A model generated the notes under the pieces. That model was not told the origin of the DNA. It saw nothing but the letters and a program-made list of their open reading frames with translations, and did not search any database. The translations under genes and the position numbers were made by a program. Positions 33,891 through 47,078 of a stretch of 64,000 nucleotides of DNA are shown here, piece by piece. Within the stretch, counting starts at the first letter, position 1, and each line of letters begins with the position of its first letter. Source of the stretch: Anaspis maculata (Eukaryota > Arthropoda > Insecta > Coleoptera > Scraptiidae); assembly GCA_949128115.1 (NCBI GenBank), contig OX421968.1, forward strand, positions 5,394,001-5,458,000, in the 5' to 3' direction.

Positions 33891-36635
33891 GAAACCGGAA
33901 AACGTGTTTTGTCATCTTGCAAAAGGAATCATGGACTCGAAACGTGCGTTTAATAACTGGTGTAAGAATTAAATATCGAGCTTAGATGATAATTGTGAAC
34001 ACTTTCCGAAATTGTGATCGGTGTTGAAATTTGTAATAGTTATTTGTTATTTTAATTTTGAACGCCGTCTTCAAGTATGCTGTGTATACGTGTGAAATCC
34101 ATTTTCGGAGAGCTTGCCCTCGGACCATCAGCGACTGCAGGAGTGAATCAATGTATTCATGAAAAATGTAAACGAAACTAGCCGAGGAAAAGTTTTTCTT
34201 CATTGGGCAGAGTTCACAAGCAATTAGGAATCAGTGAATTTGACAAGATGGGCTTGTCAGTGGCATGTATGCAGCGCTGGCTGGCATGGACGTTTGAAAG
34301 CGTCCAAACAATAACGCCCGGCATTCTTTCAATGGTTTTTGGACGGACTAGCAGTTTATCTGGGGCGTGTCAACTCATGAAATTATAAATATATATATTA
34401 AAGTCCGGAAAGAGGCGGTCAAATTGGCACGTTATTGACATCCGCGATATTGACAACACTGACAACAGGACGGGGGGACATCGCTGACACTAAGCCAGCT
34501 CGCGTGTGTGTTCCGGTGAGCGCCGGGGCGAAGAGCATTAGAAGGACGAAGGACGGAGGATTACCGCTACATGTGGGTCCTGGTGGGCCGAAGCATCCTT
34601 TCTTGATGTTTATAACGAAAGCCTGTCAGCGGCTGTCGGATGACAGGCTGCGATTTCTCACTGTCAGCCCACCTTATCCAAATTGCGCTAGTCCACTACA
34701 ATTCACGGCAGCTCTAAATGATGCTGCGTGACCGGAATGCGCTCGGGCATTTCCCATTGCCTACGAATTCTGCTCTCTCTCTAAATAACATTCATTACAA
34801 TAATACGACACAAACAAACAATTTACTCTGCTCTGAAATCTCTTTGAAGATACGCATTTCTTGAATAGCTGAGCTCATAATTGTCCTTTAAAATACATAC
34901 CTCCAGTTCACGTGAGTATACAGAACGCGTCACGACCAAAGCGCTCTGTGATGTTGCGGTCTCATACCCCTTTTGCCCGTTCGGATGCACTTCTGATGCC
35001 GTGCATGGCAACATATAATAAAAAAGTTCAGTTTTATCCATTGTGCTCCAGAAACAGGAACGACATTAACCACAAAGCAAATTTTGCAGCACAATTCCGC
35101 CGCCGAACAGTTCAGTAACAAATGGGGGTTAGTGAGATTGAAATTCGAGAAAACGTTTTAGGATACAAAAAATATTGCTTCCCTAATCAATATGCAAAAA
35201 ATGTTTGACGATTTCCGGACAACCAATTCGTTCTTATCGCCTCCCTCCATCGGCTGAGCGGACCATGTTCCGTTCTTGTCGAGTTGGGGCGCGCCCCTCC
35301 CATTCCACCAGTGTGGGAACATCAAGGTCCGGAGGCCCGAAGATGAAACGTTCGAAGTACTATCGGCGGCAGGTATAGTATTTTCAGTGATTATCACATA
35401 CAACGCCCTTGATTATTATTATTCTGATTGGCCAACTGACTATGAGTCCTGTAATAGGTCAATATAACGAACGTGAATGCAGCTCGAGGCCCTAGGCCGA
35501 GAGCTGCATGTAAGAGAGTTATGCTATGCCGTTTTCAGCGCGAGTAGCATACATCGTTTTTCGTGCTGCTTTAAATAAAATTACAAATAAATGAGATCAT
35601 ATCGCAATAATCATTGGAATAGATTTCAAGTTGGTACCTCTGCCATTCATCACCAAGGCACGAGGCATATACCTACTAGATGCAGATTTTTGTGTGTCAA
35701 ATGTCGATTTGGAAAATTGCGTCCTATATTTGAATTTTCTTGCTTAAAACCGCCCTCCCCTTCCCCAATTAAAAGGGCCATCCCTCAAAAATTTCGAAAT
35801 CACTGATTGTGTGACGACGAAACACAAAAAATAGCATAAATTAATCACTTTTAAACCTTCGCGCCACAACACGTCAAAAATCATTCTGCAATTGTACCAA
35901 CAGCTATCAGAAAAATGACCCTAAAATATCAATTGTCAAAGTGATTATTTATAATTTTAACTGATTTGAACAAAAAATTTCAAGCTATAACATTGGAAAC
36001 GTGATCTCTCTTGAATTGTGAATGATTTTGCGAGGTTAGTTTATTTTTTACGTGTACTTTTTACTTTGCCGCTCTAGATCTTTTTCTGAATATTACAGTG
36101 CAGGACACCGAGCGCATGTTGTCATTTTCGGTTATGGCAGCACGAAAAAGCAATTTTCAGTCTGGGAACCTTATCATGAAAGATATCGTAGGTCGTATTT
36201 GAGCTACAAGGATATTATTCACTTATCTATTTTCCACTGTCAAGGACAACCGAATAAAATGGATACAAACAACAAGCTGTTACTTCGGACTCCTTTTTTG
36301 CAATAATCAGCTAAATATGTATCACTCGTGCTCGAGATTTTCCCAGGTAATTTCGGCCAAGCGTTTCCCTCGAGCTGGTTGTCTCTAGATGGACGGATAA
36401 CTGTCAAAATTGCCGACTTTTTACTTTGACAGCTCGCAAAACACATTTTATCAACGATGTGGTTTTTTCGATCGGCAATGACGCAACGAACTGCAGCTGC
36501 TACTTCTTCTTCTTCTTCTTCAGAGGAGTTAGGGGGTTAGGTGGAAGAAGGGAACCCTTTCGACGGGGCGACCTGAACCTCGCCCCATTTCTATCATTCA
36601 TATTATATTTTATTTGCTAATTTTCGTTACATAGA
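33891..36635. other. No gene recognised; minor hairpins
   Basis: Short frames of 60-98 codons have no recognised domain. 35475-35507 forms a hairpin (ATGCAGCTC / GAGCTGCAT) with an inner GGCCCTAGGCC. Segment 36280-36425 is related, in inverse orientation, to the insertion at 17225-17370 (shared words around CTCGAGCACGAGTGATA). A TTC microsatellite lies near 36505. Confidence 0.4.
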
Positions 36636-36694
36636 AATAAAAGGTATATATTGAAATAATCTTGAAACTACACCACAATTTTTCTATTTTTCTT

Positions 36695-36732
36695 TTACCA
36701 ACCGGTTTCGTCTTTCGGCATCGTCAGGGTTT
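36695..36732 (-). ncRNA. Hammerhead ribozyme-like motif
   Basis: On the minus strand: ACC, the exact core CTGACGA (CUGANGA), a TGCC-GAAA-GAC hairpin for helix II, GAAAC, palindromic ACCGGT, then T and GGT pairing with the initial ACC as helix I. The cleavage triplet reads GUU instead of the usual GUC. The core is canonical. Helix II pairing is imperfect in this copy (GCC against GAC). Confidence 0.55.
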
Positions 36733-36857
36733 GTATAATATTTAAAAATTTATTTTTTTTGAGAAATTTGTAAAAGTTTTGACATTCGTCAAAAATTAAT
36801 TCGAATTACTCAACTTTTACAAATTTCTCCAAAAAAGAAAATATTTTAAATATTATA

Positions 36858-36896
36858 CAAACCCTGACGATGCCGAAAGGCAAAACCGGTTGGTAA
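36858..36896 (+). ncRNA. Hammerhead ribozyme-like motif (second arm)
   Basis: On the plus strand: ACC, CTGACGA, TGCC-GAAA-GGCA (here helix II pairs fully), then AAAAC in place of GAAAC, ACCGGT, T, GGT. The changes are complementary to the other arm: better helix II but a lost core G12. Probably inactive. Confidence 0.5.
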
Positions 36897-37286
36897 AAAA
36901 AAAATAGAAAAATTGTGGTGTAGTTTCAAGATTACTTCAATATATACCTTCTACTTTATACAACACCACTACAAGACCAATGGATTTTTACTTATTTATA
37001 GAAATAAAAGATCATTATTATTTTTATCATTATTATTAAAAATCGGAGACGTTAGAAAATTCAAAATAATGTGTCGAATCAGATATTTTACGTACCTACC
37101 TACGCATAAAATGACGCAAGTAGTTCAAATGTATGACAGGGACAGGTTAAATCTCATCCACAGCCTGTTTGGTACCAGTGTTTGATATCCTTGCAACCGG
37201 AGTACATTTGCTCCGCAGGAAACTCAACTACCTTGTTCTTGCAACCGGGCATAAGAAAAGTATTGATTCGAGCACGCGGCTGACAT

Positions 37287-37512
37287 TTTTGTTTTTTTTA
37301 TATTAGATGTTTAGAGGCGCATCTAGCTTATTGGCGCCCTTTTGTCGGTGACTCCCTGCATTTCAACCATTTTCCTTTGACGTGACCGCTCGGTTAGTAC
37401 ACGCCACAGTACTAGAGAGCGCATAGAGGAAAGCCACCTGCCCCGGAGGGATTTCAACTCCGGACACCTGGGTTTGAATCCAGAGACGGAGCCCACCGAG
37501 CTACCGCCGAGA
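37287..37512 (-). mobile_element. tRNA-like SINE with A-rich tail
   Basis: The minus strand starts GGCGGTAGCTCGGTGGGCTC (D-arm / A-box), followed by a stem-loop CTGG...CCAGG like an anticodon arm and a strong stem CCGGAG-TTGAAATCC-CTCCGG like a T-arm / B-box, at tRNA-like spacing. A body of about 140 bp follows and ends in an A-rich tail (37287-37302). The anticodon loop is not standard and no CCA-proximal acceptor stem pairs, so I read it as a tRNA-derived SINE and not a functional tRNA gene. Confidence 0.5.
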
Positions 37513-37596
37513 TTTTTTTAGTTTTTGATTTTATGTATCAATTTTCTTAAATTCAGACACTTTTTTCTATCAACTGGCTGACAACAGTCCAGCACA

Positions 37597-37641
<45 letters not shown>

Positions 37642-38394
37642 TGTGTAAGATATCCTTTGGCCTCTTTTGTACACATCCAACTTACCCTATAACCTCATTT
37701 TCAACCTTTTGGCCTCAAGAGGCTAAAAGGTTGGATTACAACGACACATCCAAAACCTCCATTGGCTTCATTGGCGATTGCAGCGCCACTTGACCATTTT
37801 GAGGCGTTTGAGTGGGGGATTGGAGTGGATGGGCCCAGATGGGCATTTCGTCAGTCGAGCAACAACAGAGCAGGGATGCGGCTGCTTGTCGGCCGGCACA
37901 CACTGTGGTGGTGATCGTAGTGTGATTGTTGGGGGTGCGGTGGCAGTTAAACCCTGCAATGATATTATTTGCAACGCACGGTTACCACCTTGGTGTGTGT
38001 GAGCCTTGTTCCAGCGCTCAGTCCTGCATTAGGAATAAATGTTTTGCTGGATACCTGAGTTATGGTTTTGTGTTTGCGCTTAGCAGGTGGGGAGAGTGCG
38101 AGTGAAAAATAAATTGCCGTGTTTCAACCTACCTAGGACGTTTGGTTCAGAGTCGGATACAAATGTTCTATTTCGGAATTTTATTGCTAGATGTTTATGA
38201 GCCTAATCCTGGAAATCAGTGAACATGACCCGTGGTGCTGAATTTTTTTTCCAATCTACCTACTTAGCTTGGGGAACAAAAGGGTTGAAAAATGCCTGAA
38301 ATGCATTTTTTAATATACACCTACCTAATTTCTATTGCAACAATTGCAAAATTGAGTGTTTGTGCAGTTCAGTGATTGTCACTGATCCAAATTG
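37513..38394. other. Spacer with (TA)n microsatellite
   Basis: A (TA)n tract occupies about 37601-37638. The rest, including a moderately GC-rich part at 37770-38010, has only short frames without recognised domains. Confidence 0.4.
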
Positions 38395-38775
38395 GTTGTA
38401 CACATGCAGTTGATCGTTCGACCTCACTGGTTAGAGTGTAAATGATCATCGGGCTCAGAATACACACGAAAACTGTCCATCGGCCTCTCTCGAAATATAT
38501 TGTCACATCAAAACTGATTTTTTTTGTGAGTCAACTTCTTTGTACACATGCAGAGATCCATCCGGCCTCACCGGTAACAGTGTAAACGATCTTTCGGTCT
38601 CATAATATACATCTAAACAATCTATCGGCCTCATTTTCGGAACAAGTTCTTGTATTTGTGGAAATTTGATGGAAATTTTCGAGTTGCTTGAAGTGGAAGA
38701 GCATAAGAAGGCTTGAAGACATAATTTCAATCACTTTAGCGGAATGAATCGGGAAAAAACATCCAACACGAAGAT

Positions 38776-39705
38776 ATCCGTAGATGCCGTATCTCCCGGT
38801 ATCACGGACTGATGCTGAACGACGCTAAAACGGAGTTGCTGCTCTTTGGGGGGAGTCGCGGACGTCTGGAATCTTGTCTTGACTTTGTAATCAGAGTGGG
38901 CTCTCATTCTCTCACTCCCACGGATAAATGCAAAAGTTTGGGGTTGTATATAGACAACGATATGCGTTTTTCCACCCACGTAAGCTCCGTTATTCGTGGA
39001 ACCTTTGCTAAACTAAGAACTTTTTACTTGAACAAAGATTGTTTATCGCCGACTGTTAGGCTGAGACTGTGCAGTGCGTTGGTCATTCCCTGTATTGCAT
39101 ATTGCATAACTGTTTTTTGGCCTGCCATACTGGAGAGTGATAGGCTTTGTTTGCAGCGCCTCCTAAACGCTTGTGTACGCTTCTGCTTCGGCTTGAAAAA
39201 GTATGACCATATTACCGAGAAATACGAACAGTCCGGTTGGTTGAGCTTGGGCGAAATGTTCACCTTGCGGCTTGCCTCGTTAGTCTACAAGTTGGACGTC
39301 ACCTTGCATCCCGAGTACTTGCGCAGTAGAGTGATCAGAAACGAAAACATCCATTCAATTGATACGAGAAACCGTGGTCTGTGTGTAGTTCCTCGACACC
39401 GGAGTACACAGTTCCGTGGCTCCTTCTCCTACTGTGCCGCGGTCACAATGAATAGAGTCCCGTTTCATATCAGGAGCGCCTCTAGCCTCCAATCATTTCA
39501 ATCCCAACTCAGGAAATTTCTTTTGAGCGACCGATCATGATACTTATTGTTTTTTTTTTCATGATATATACGTGATTTATGTTATTTTGTTAATTATATA
39601 CATATTTTTTGTTATATGTTTATTGTTGTATTGTTGTGGTTGTATGGAAGAGCAGCTTCGCTAAATACCGCCAATAAAGACATTTTATTATTATTATTAT
39701 ATCTT
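38776..39705 (+). mobile_element. 5'-truncated non-LTR retrotransposon in the satellite
   Basis: The insert begins inside a satellite monomer, contains the C-terminal end of a reverse transcriptase ORF and ends with GCCAATAAAGACATTTTA and an (ATT)n tail at about 39692-39704. The monomer resumes immediately (CTTTAGCCTGTCGGTAGGC). A short ATATC direct repeat brackets the insert, consistent with a target duplication. The 5' truncation within the RT region is typical of incomplete target-primed reverse transcription. Confidence 0.75.
38812..39540 (+). pseudogene. Reverse transcriptase C-terminal part of non-LTR element
   Basis: A 242-codon frame starts just before LMLNDAKTELL, which matches the block after the catalytic FADD in jockey/CR1-like reverse transcriptases (xLxlNxxKTExl). 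SLGLYIDNDMRF matches the following LGxxxDxxLxF block. The remainder is the usual C-terminal region with its Cys/Leu-rich segment. The endonuclease and the RT catalytic motifs upstream are missing because the element is 5'-truncated, so the protein cannot be active. The frame stays open upstream into RCRISRYHG, showing that the apparent ATG is only an internal methionine. The stop at 39538-39540 appears to be the element's natural ORF2 end, followed by a 3' untranslated region. Confidence 0.75.
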
Positions 39706-42700
39706 CCTTTAGCCTGTCGGTAGGCTCACCGCATTCTTTTTGGTCAGAAATAGCAACATTTTTTGTTCAAAATCTTTTTTTTTTTCTTAATATGCAATCA
39801 GAGGCGGCACCACGGTAAACCTATGGCTAAAACGGCATAGAAAATGATTTGTTCATGAAAAACGGCAAACTCTGTTGTACACATTCAGCAAACCATTCGG
39901 CCTCACCAGTAAGAGTGTTAACGATCTTTCGGGCTCATTATACGCAGTCAGGCGCAGACATTCAGGATCAAAATCCAATTGTTTCTCCAAAGTTATTGAG
40001 AACCACGCGCAAAGTTGATGTAGAGCGTAAAAATATATATATAAACTGTATTGCTTTGCAAAAGGCATCCCTCGAGGCATCCAACTTGGTTATAGACATG
40101 TAGCGGGTAATTAAGCCTCATTGGTGAGAGCATCACTGATTAATCGGCCTCGTTTCGCTCCTAACACCCCCTGCTCACCTGATATCGTTTCTTCTTTATT
40201 TCCAAGTATTCGCTAATTGTCGAGTCGTTGCATGTGGGAGGCTTTTCGACATAATCACAGACCACAGTGTAATGGTTGAAATATGGCAAAAAAATATTAA
40301 AACTGATGTTTTTTGTGAGTCAACTTCTTTGTACACATGCAGAGATCCATCCGGCCTCACCGGTAAGAGTGTAAACGATCTTTCGAGCTCATAAAACACA
40401 CCTAAACAATCTATCGGCCCCATTTTTGGAACAACGTCTTGTATTTGTGGAAATATGATGGAAATTTTCGAGTTGCTTGAAGTGGAAGAGCACGAGGAGG
40501 CTTGAAGACATAATTTCAATCACGTTAGCGGAATGAATTGGGAAAAACATCTTCAAGCACGGAGACATCGTCTTTCAGCCTGTCGGTAGGCTCACTGTAT
40601 TTTTTTTTGTCAGAAATAGCAACATTTTCCGTTCAAAATCGTTTTTTTTTTCTCAACATGCAATCAGAGGCGGCACCACAATTAACCTATGGCTAAAACG
40701 GCATAGAAAATTATTTCTACATGGAAAACGGCCAACTTTGTTGTATACATGCAGAGATCTATCCGGCCTCACCAGTAAGAGTGTAAACGATCTTTCAGGC
40801 TCATAATACACATCTGAACAATCTATCGGCCTCATTTTCGGAACAAGTTCTTGTATTTGTGGAAATTTGATGGAAATTTTCGAGTTGCTTGAAGTGGAAG
40901 AACACGAGGAGGCTTCAAGACATAATTTCAATCACTTAAGCGGGCTGAATTGGGAAGAAACATCTCCAAGCACGGAGACATCGTCTCCAAGCCTGTCGGT
41001 TGGCTCACTGCATTTTTTTGGTCAGAAATAGCAAAATTTTTCTTCCAAAATCGGTTTTTTTCTCAAAATGCAATCAGAAGCGGCACCACGGTTAACCTAT
41101 GACTAAAACGGCAGAGAAAATGATTTTATTCATAAAAAACCGCCAACTCTTTTGAACACATGTAGCGTCCCATCCGGCATCACCGAAGAGAGTGTAAACG
41201 ATCTTTCGGGCTCAAAATACACATCTAAACAATCTATTGGCCTCATTTTCGGAGCAAGTTCTTGTATTTGTGGAAATTTGATGAAAATTTTCGAGTTGCT
41301 TGAAGTGGAAGAGCACGAGGAGGCTTGAAGACATAATTTCAATCACTTTAGCGGACTGAATTGGGAAGAAACATCTCTAAGCACGGGGAAATCGTCTTTT
41401 AGCCTGTCGGTAGGCTCACTGCATTTTTTTGGTCAGAAATAGCAACATTTTTCGTTCAAATTTTTTTTTTTCTCAACGTGCAATCAAAGGCGGCACCACG
41501 GTTAACCTATGGCTAAAACGGCATAGGGAATGATTTTTTTTATAAAAATGGCCAACTTTGTTGTACACATGCAGCGACCCATTCGGCCTCACCGGTAAGT
41601 GTGTAAACGATCTTTTGGGCTCATAATACACATCTAAACAATCTATTGGCCTCATTCTCGGAGCAAGTTCTTGTATTTGTGGAAATTTGATGGAAATTTT
41701 CGAGTTGCTTGAAGTAGAAGAGCACGAGGAGGCTTGAAGACATAGTTTCAATCACTTTAGCGGACTGAATTGGGAAGAAACATCTCCAAGCACGGGGACA
41801 TCGTCTTTTAGCCTGTCGGTAGGCTCACTGCATTTTTTTGGTCAGAAATAGCAACATTTTTCGTTCAAAATTGTTTTTTTTCTCAACGTGCAATCAAAGG
41901 CGGCACCACGGTTAACCTATGGCTAAAGCGGCATAGGGAATGATTTTTTTCATAAGAAACGGCCAACTTTGTTGTACACATGCAGCGACCCATTCGGCCT
42001 CACCGGTAAGTGTGTAAACGATCTTTTGGGCTCATAATACATATCTGAACAATCTATTGGCCTCATTTTCGGAGCAAGTTCTTGTATTTGTGGAAATTTG
42101 ATGAAAATTTTCGAGTTGCTTGAAGTGGAAGAGCACGAGGAGGCTTGAAGACATAATTTCAATCACTTCAGCGGACTGAATTGGGAAGAAACATCTCCAA
42201 GCACGGGGACATCGTCTTTTAGCCTGTCGGTAGGCTCACTGCATTTTTTTGGTCAGAAATAGCAACATTTTTCGTTCAAATTTTTTTTTTTTCTCAACGT
42301 GCAATCAAAGGCGGCACCACGGTTAACCTATGGCTAAAACGGCATAGGGAATGATTTTTTTTATAAAAATGGCCAACTTTGTTGTACACATGCAGCGACC
42401 CATTCGGCCTCACCGGTAAGTGTGTAAACGATCTTTTGGGCTCATAATACACATCTAAACAATCTATTGGCCTCATTTTCGGAGCAAGTTCTTGTATTTG
42501 TGGAAATTTGATGGAAATTTTCGAGTTGCTTGAAGTAGAAGAGCACGAGGAGGCTTGAAGACATAGTTTCAATCACTTTAGCGGACTGAATTGGGAAGAA
42601 ACATCTCCAAGCACGGGGACATCGTCTTTTAGCCTGTCGGTAGGCTCACTGCATTTTTTTGGTCAGAAATAGCAACATTTTTCGTTCAAAATTGTTTTTT

Positions 42701-45700
42701 TTCTCAACGTGCAATCAAAGGCGGCACCACGGTTAACCTATGGCTAAAACGGCATAGGGAATGATTTTTGTTATAAGAAACGGCCAACTTTGTTGTACAA
42801 TGCAGCGACCCATTCGGCCTCACCGGTAAGTGTGTAAACGATCTTTTGGGCTTAATGCACACCCAAGTGCAGACTTTGAGGTTCACAATCAAATTGTTTT
42901 TCCAAAATCGTGAAAAAATTAGGCGCACAGTTAATATGTATATAACATAAAATTTAATAGAAACTGTATTGCTCCGCAAAAGGCGACCAACTTGGCTGTA
43001 CACATGTAGCAGATGGTTTGGACTCATTGGTAAGAGCGTAACCAATCAATCGGACTCGTTGTGTTCCTAACACCTCCTGCACTCCTGATACCGTCTCTTC
43101 TTTATTTTCAAGGAGTCGTATCTGTCAAGTTGTTGCAGTGCAGATGAGAGAACGCGGGGAGGCTTCTAGACATAATCTCAGACCATATTCATCTTCCAAT
43201 ATGGGATTTAAAAAGACAAAAGTTCAATACATATATAAATATCTCCCTTTAGATTGTCAGTGGGCTCTCCTTTTTTTTTGTCAAATAATACCAGCGTTTC
43301 AAGTTTAGAATCGATTTTTCCATCAAACAGAGGCCGCGGTGCTTCGGTTTAAAACTGACAAAAAAGAAATGAGAATTGATTTTTCTTGTGGGTAACGGCC
43401 AACTTCGTCGTACACATGCAGCGATCCATTTTGCCTCACCAGGAAGATTATAAACGATCTTTCGGTCTCATGGTACACATCTAAACAATCTATCGGCCTT
43501 ATTTTTGGAACAAAGTCTTGTATTTGTGGAAATTTGATAGAAATTTCCAAGTTGCTCGAAGTGGAAGAGCACGAGGAGGCTTGAAGTGATAATTTCAATC
43601 ACTTTAGCGGAATGAATTGGGAAAGAAACATCTTTAAGCACGGAGACATCGTCTTTTAGCCTGTCGGTAGGCTCACTGCATTTTTTTGGTCAGAAATAGC
43701 ACCATTTTTCGTTGAAAATCGTTTTTTTCTTCTCAACATGCAGTCAGAAGCGGCACCACGGTTAGACTATTGCTAAAACGGCGTAGAAAATGATTTTTTT
43801 ACGAAAAACGGCCAACTTTGTTGTACACATGCAGAGATCCATTCGGCCTCACCGATAAGAGTGTAAACGATCTTTCGGGCTCATAATACACATCTAAACA
43901 ATCTATTGGCTTCATTTTTGGAACGAGTTCTTGTATTTTTGGAAATTTTATGGAAATCTTCGAGTTGCTTGAAGTGGAAGAGCACGAGGAGGCTTGGAGA
44001 CATGATTCCAATCACTTTAGCGGAATGAATTGGGAAAAAACATCTTCGAAGACGGAGACATCGTCTTTTAGCCTGTCGGTAGGCTCACTGCATTTTTTTG
44101 GTCAGAAATAGCAACATTTTTCGTTGAAAATCGGTTTTTTTTCTCAACATGCAGTCAGAAGCGGCACCACGGTTAGACTATTGCTAAAACGGCGTAGAAA
44201 ATTATTTTTTTACGAAAAACGGCCAACTTTGTTGTACACATGCAGAGATCCATCCGGCCTCACCGATAAGAGTGTAAACGATCTTTCGGGCTCATAATAC
44301 ACGTCTAAACAATCTGTTGGCTTCATTTTTGGAACAAGTTCTTGTATTTTTGGAAATTTTATGGAAATCTTCGAGTTGCTTGAAGTGGAAGAGCACGAGG
44401 AGGTTTGGAGACATAATTCCAATCACTTTAGCGGAATGAATTGGGAAAAAACAGCTTCGAAGACGGAGACATCGTCTTTTAGCCTGTCGGTAGGCTCACT
44501 GCATTTTTTTGGTCAGAAATAGCAACACTTTTCTTTCAAAATCGTTTTTTTTTTCTCAACATGCAACCAGAAGGGGCACCACGGTTAGCCTATTGCTAAA
44601 ACAGCGTAGAAAATGATTTTTTTATGAAAAACGGCCAACTTTGTTGTACACATGCAGAGATCCATCCAGCCTCACCGGTAAGATTGTAAACGATCTTTCG
44701 GGCTCATAATACACATCTAAACAATCTATTGTCCTCATTTTCGGAACAAGTTCTTGTATTTGTGGAAATTTGATGGCAATTTTCGAGTTGCTTGAAGTGG
44801 AAGAGCACGAGGAGGCTTGAAGACATAATTTCAATTACTTTAGCGGAATGAATTGGGAAAAATCATCTCCAAGCACGGAGACATCGTCTTTTAGCCTGTC
44901 GGTAGGCTCACTGTATTTTTTTGGTCAGAAATAGCAACTTTTGTCACTCAAATTCGGTTTTTTCTCAACATGCAATCAGAGGCGGCACAACGGCTAACCT
45001 ATGGCTAAAACGGCATAGAAAATGATTTTTTTTTATAAAAAACGGCCAACTTTGTTGTACACAGGCAGCGACCCATTCGGCCTTACCGATAACAGTGTAA
45101 ACAATCTTTTGGGTTTATATACACACCCAAGTGCAGAATTTGAGGTTCACGATCAAATTTATTTCAAAATCGTGAAAAACTAGACGCACAGCTAAAATGT
45201 ATATAGCATAAAATTTGATAGAAACTGTATTGCACCGCAAACGGCGACCAACTTGGCTGTACACATGTAGCAGATCGTTTGGACTCATTGGTAAGAGCGT
45301 AACGAATCAATCGGGCTCGTTGTGTTCCTAGCACCTCCTGCACTCCTGATACCGTTTCTTCTTTATTTTCGAGGAGTCGTATTTTTCAAGTTGTTGCAGT
45401 GCAAGTGGAAGAACGCGGGGAGGCTTCTAGACATAATCTCAGACCATCTTCATCTTCCAAAGTGGGATTTAGAAAAAAAAAAGTTCAATACGTATATATC
45501 ACCCTTTAGATTGTCGGTGGGCTCTCCATTTTTTTTGTCAAATAATAATCGCGTTTCAGGTTCAGAATCGATTTTTTTTATCAATCAGAGGCCGCGGTGC
45601 CTCTGTTCAAAACTGACAAAAAAGAAATGGAAACTGATTTTCCTTGTGGGTAACGGCCAACTTCGTCGTACACATGCAGCGATCCATTTTGCCTCACCGG

Positions 45701-47078
45701 TAAGAGTTTAGACGATCTTTCGGGCTCATAATACACATCCTAAAGATCTATCGGCCTCATTTCCGGAACAAGTTTTTGTATTTGTGGAAATTTGATGGAA
45801 ATGTTCGAGTTGCTTGAAGTGGAAGAGCACGAAGAGGCTTGAAGACATAATTCCAATCACTTTAGCGGAATGAATTGTGGAAAAAACATCTCCAAGCACG
45901 GAGACATCGTCTTTTAGCCAGTCGGTAGGCTCACTGCATTTTTTTGTCAGAAATAGCAACATTTTGCGTTCAAAATCGTTTTTCTCTCAACATGCAATCA
46001 GAGACGTCACCACGGTTAACCTGTGGCTAAAACGTCATATAGAATGTTTTTTTTATGAAAAACGGCCAACTTTGTTGTACACATGCAGAGATCCATGCGG
46101 CCTCACCGGTAAGAGTGTAAACGATCTTTCCGGCTCATAATACACATCTAAACAATCTATCGGCCTCATTTTAGGAACAAGTTCTTGTATTTGTGGAAAT
46201 TTGATGGAAATTTTCGAGTTGCTTGAAGTGGAAGAGCACGAGGAGGCTTGAAGACATAATTTCAATCAGTTTAGCGGAATGAATTGGAAAAAAACATCTC
46301 CAAGCACGGAGACATCGTCTTTCAGCCTGTCGGTAGGCTGACTGCATTTTTTTGACCAGAAATAGCAACATTTTTTGTTCAAAATCGTTTTTTTTCTCAA
46401 CATGCAATCAAAGGCGGCACCACGGTTAACCTATGGCTAAAACGGCATAGAAAATGATTTTTTTTTACGAAAAACGGCCAACTTTGTTGTACACATGCAG
46501 AGATCCATCCGGCCTCACCGGTAAGAGTGTAAACGATCTTTCGGGCTCATAATATACATCTGAACAATCTATCGGCCTCATTTTCAGAACAAGTTCTTGT
46601 ATTTGTGGAAATTTGATGGAAATTGGATGAAAATTTTTGAATTGCTTGAAGTGGAAGAGCACGACGAGGCTTGAAGACTTAATTCCAATTACTTGAGCGG
46701 AATGAATTGAGAAAAAAAAACATCTCCAAGCACATAGACATCGTTTTTTAGCCTGTCGGTAGGCTCACTGCATTTGTTTGGGCAGAAATAGCAACATTTT
46801 CCGTTCAAAATCGTTTTTCCCCCCCTCAACATGCAATCAAAGGCGGCACCACGGTTAACCTATGACTAAAACGGCATAGACAATAATTTTTTTTCCATAA
46901 AAAGCGGCCAACTCTGTTGTACATATGCAGCGACCCATTCGGCCTCACCGGTAAGAGTGTAAACGATCTTTTGGGCTTATATACACACCCAGTTGCAGAC
47001 TTTGGAGTTCACAATCAAATTGTTTTTCCAAAATCGTAAAAAAACTAGGCGCACAATTAATATGTATATAACATAATA

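Larger units (their letters stand above)
36640..36960. repeat. Inverted repeat carrying two hammerhead-like motifs
   Basis: About 140-bp arms pair from GGTATATATTGAA at the left to TTCAATATATACC at the right, with a centre near 36795. Each arm contains one hammerhead-like core facing outwards. Resembles head-to-head terminal repeats of a Penelope-like element with the coding body lost. Confidence 0.65.

Noticed and set aside
37436..37512. Functional tRNA gene
   Set aside because: T-arm and D-arm features are present, but the anticodon loop is non-standard and the acceptor stem does not pair. An A-rich tail downstream favours a SINE.
45322..45711. 129-codon plus-strand frame in the satellite
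   Set aside because: It runs across a monomer junction and is not preserved in neighbouring monomers.
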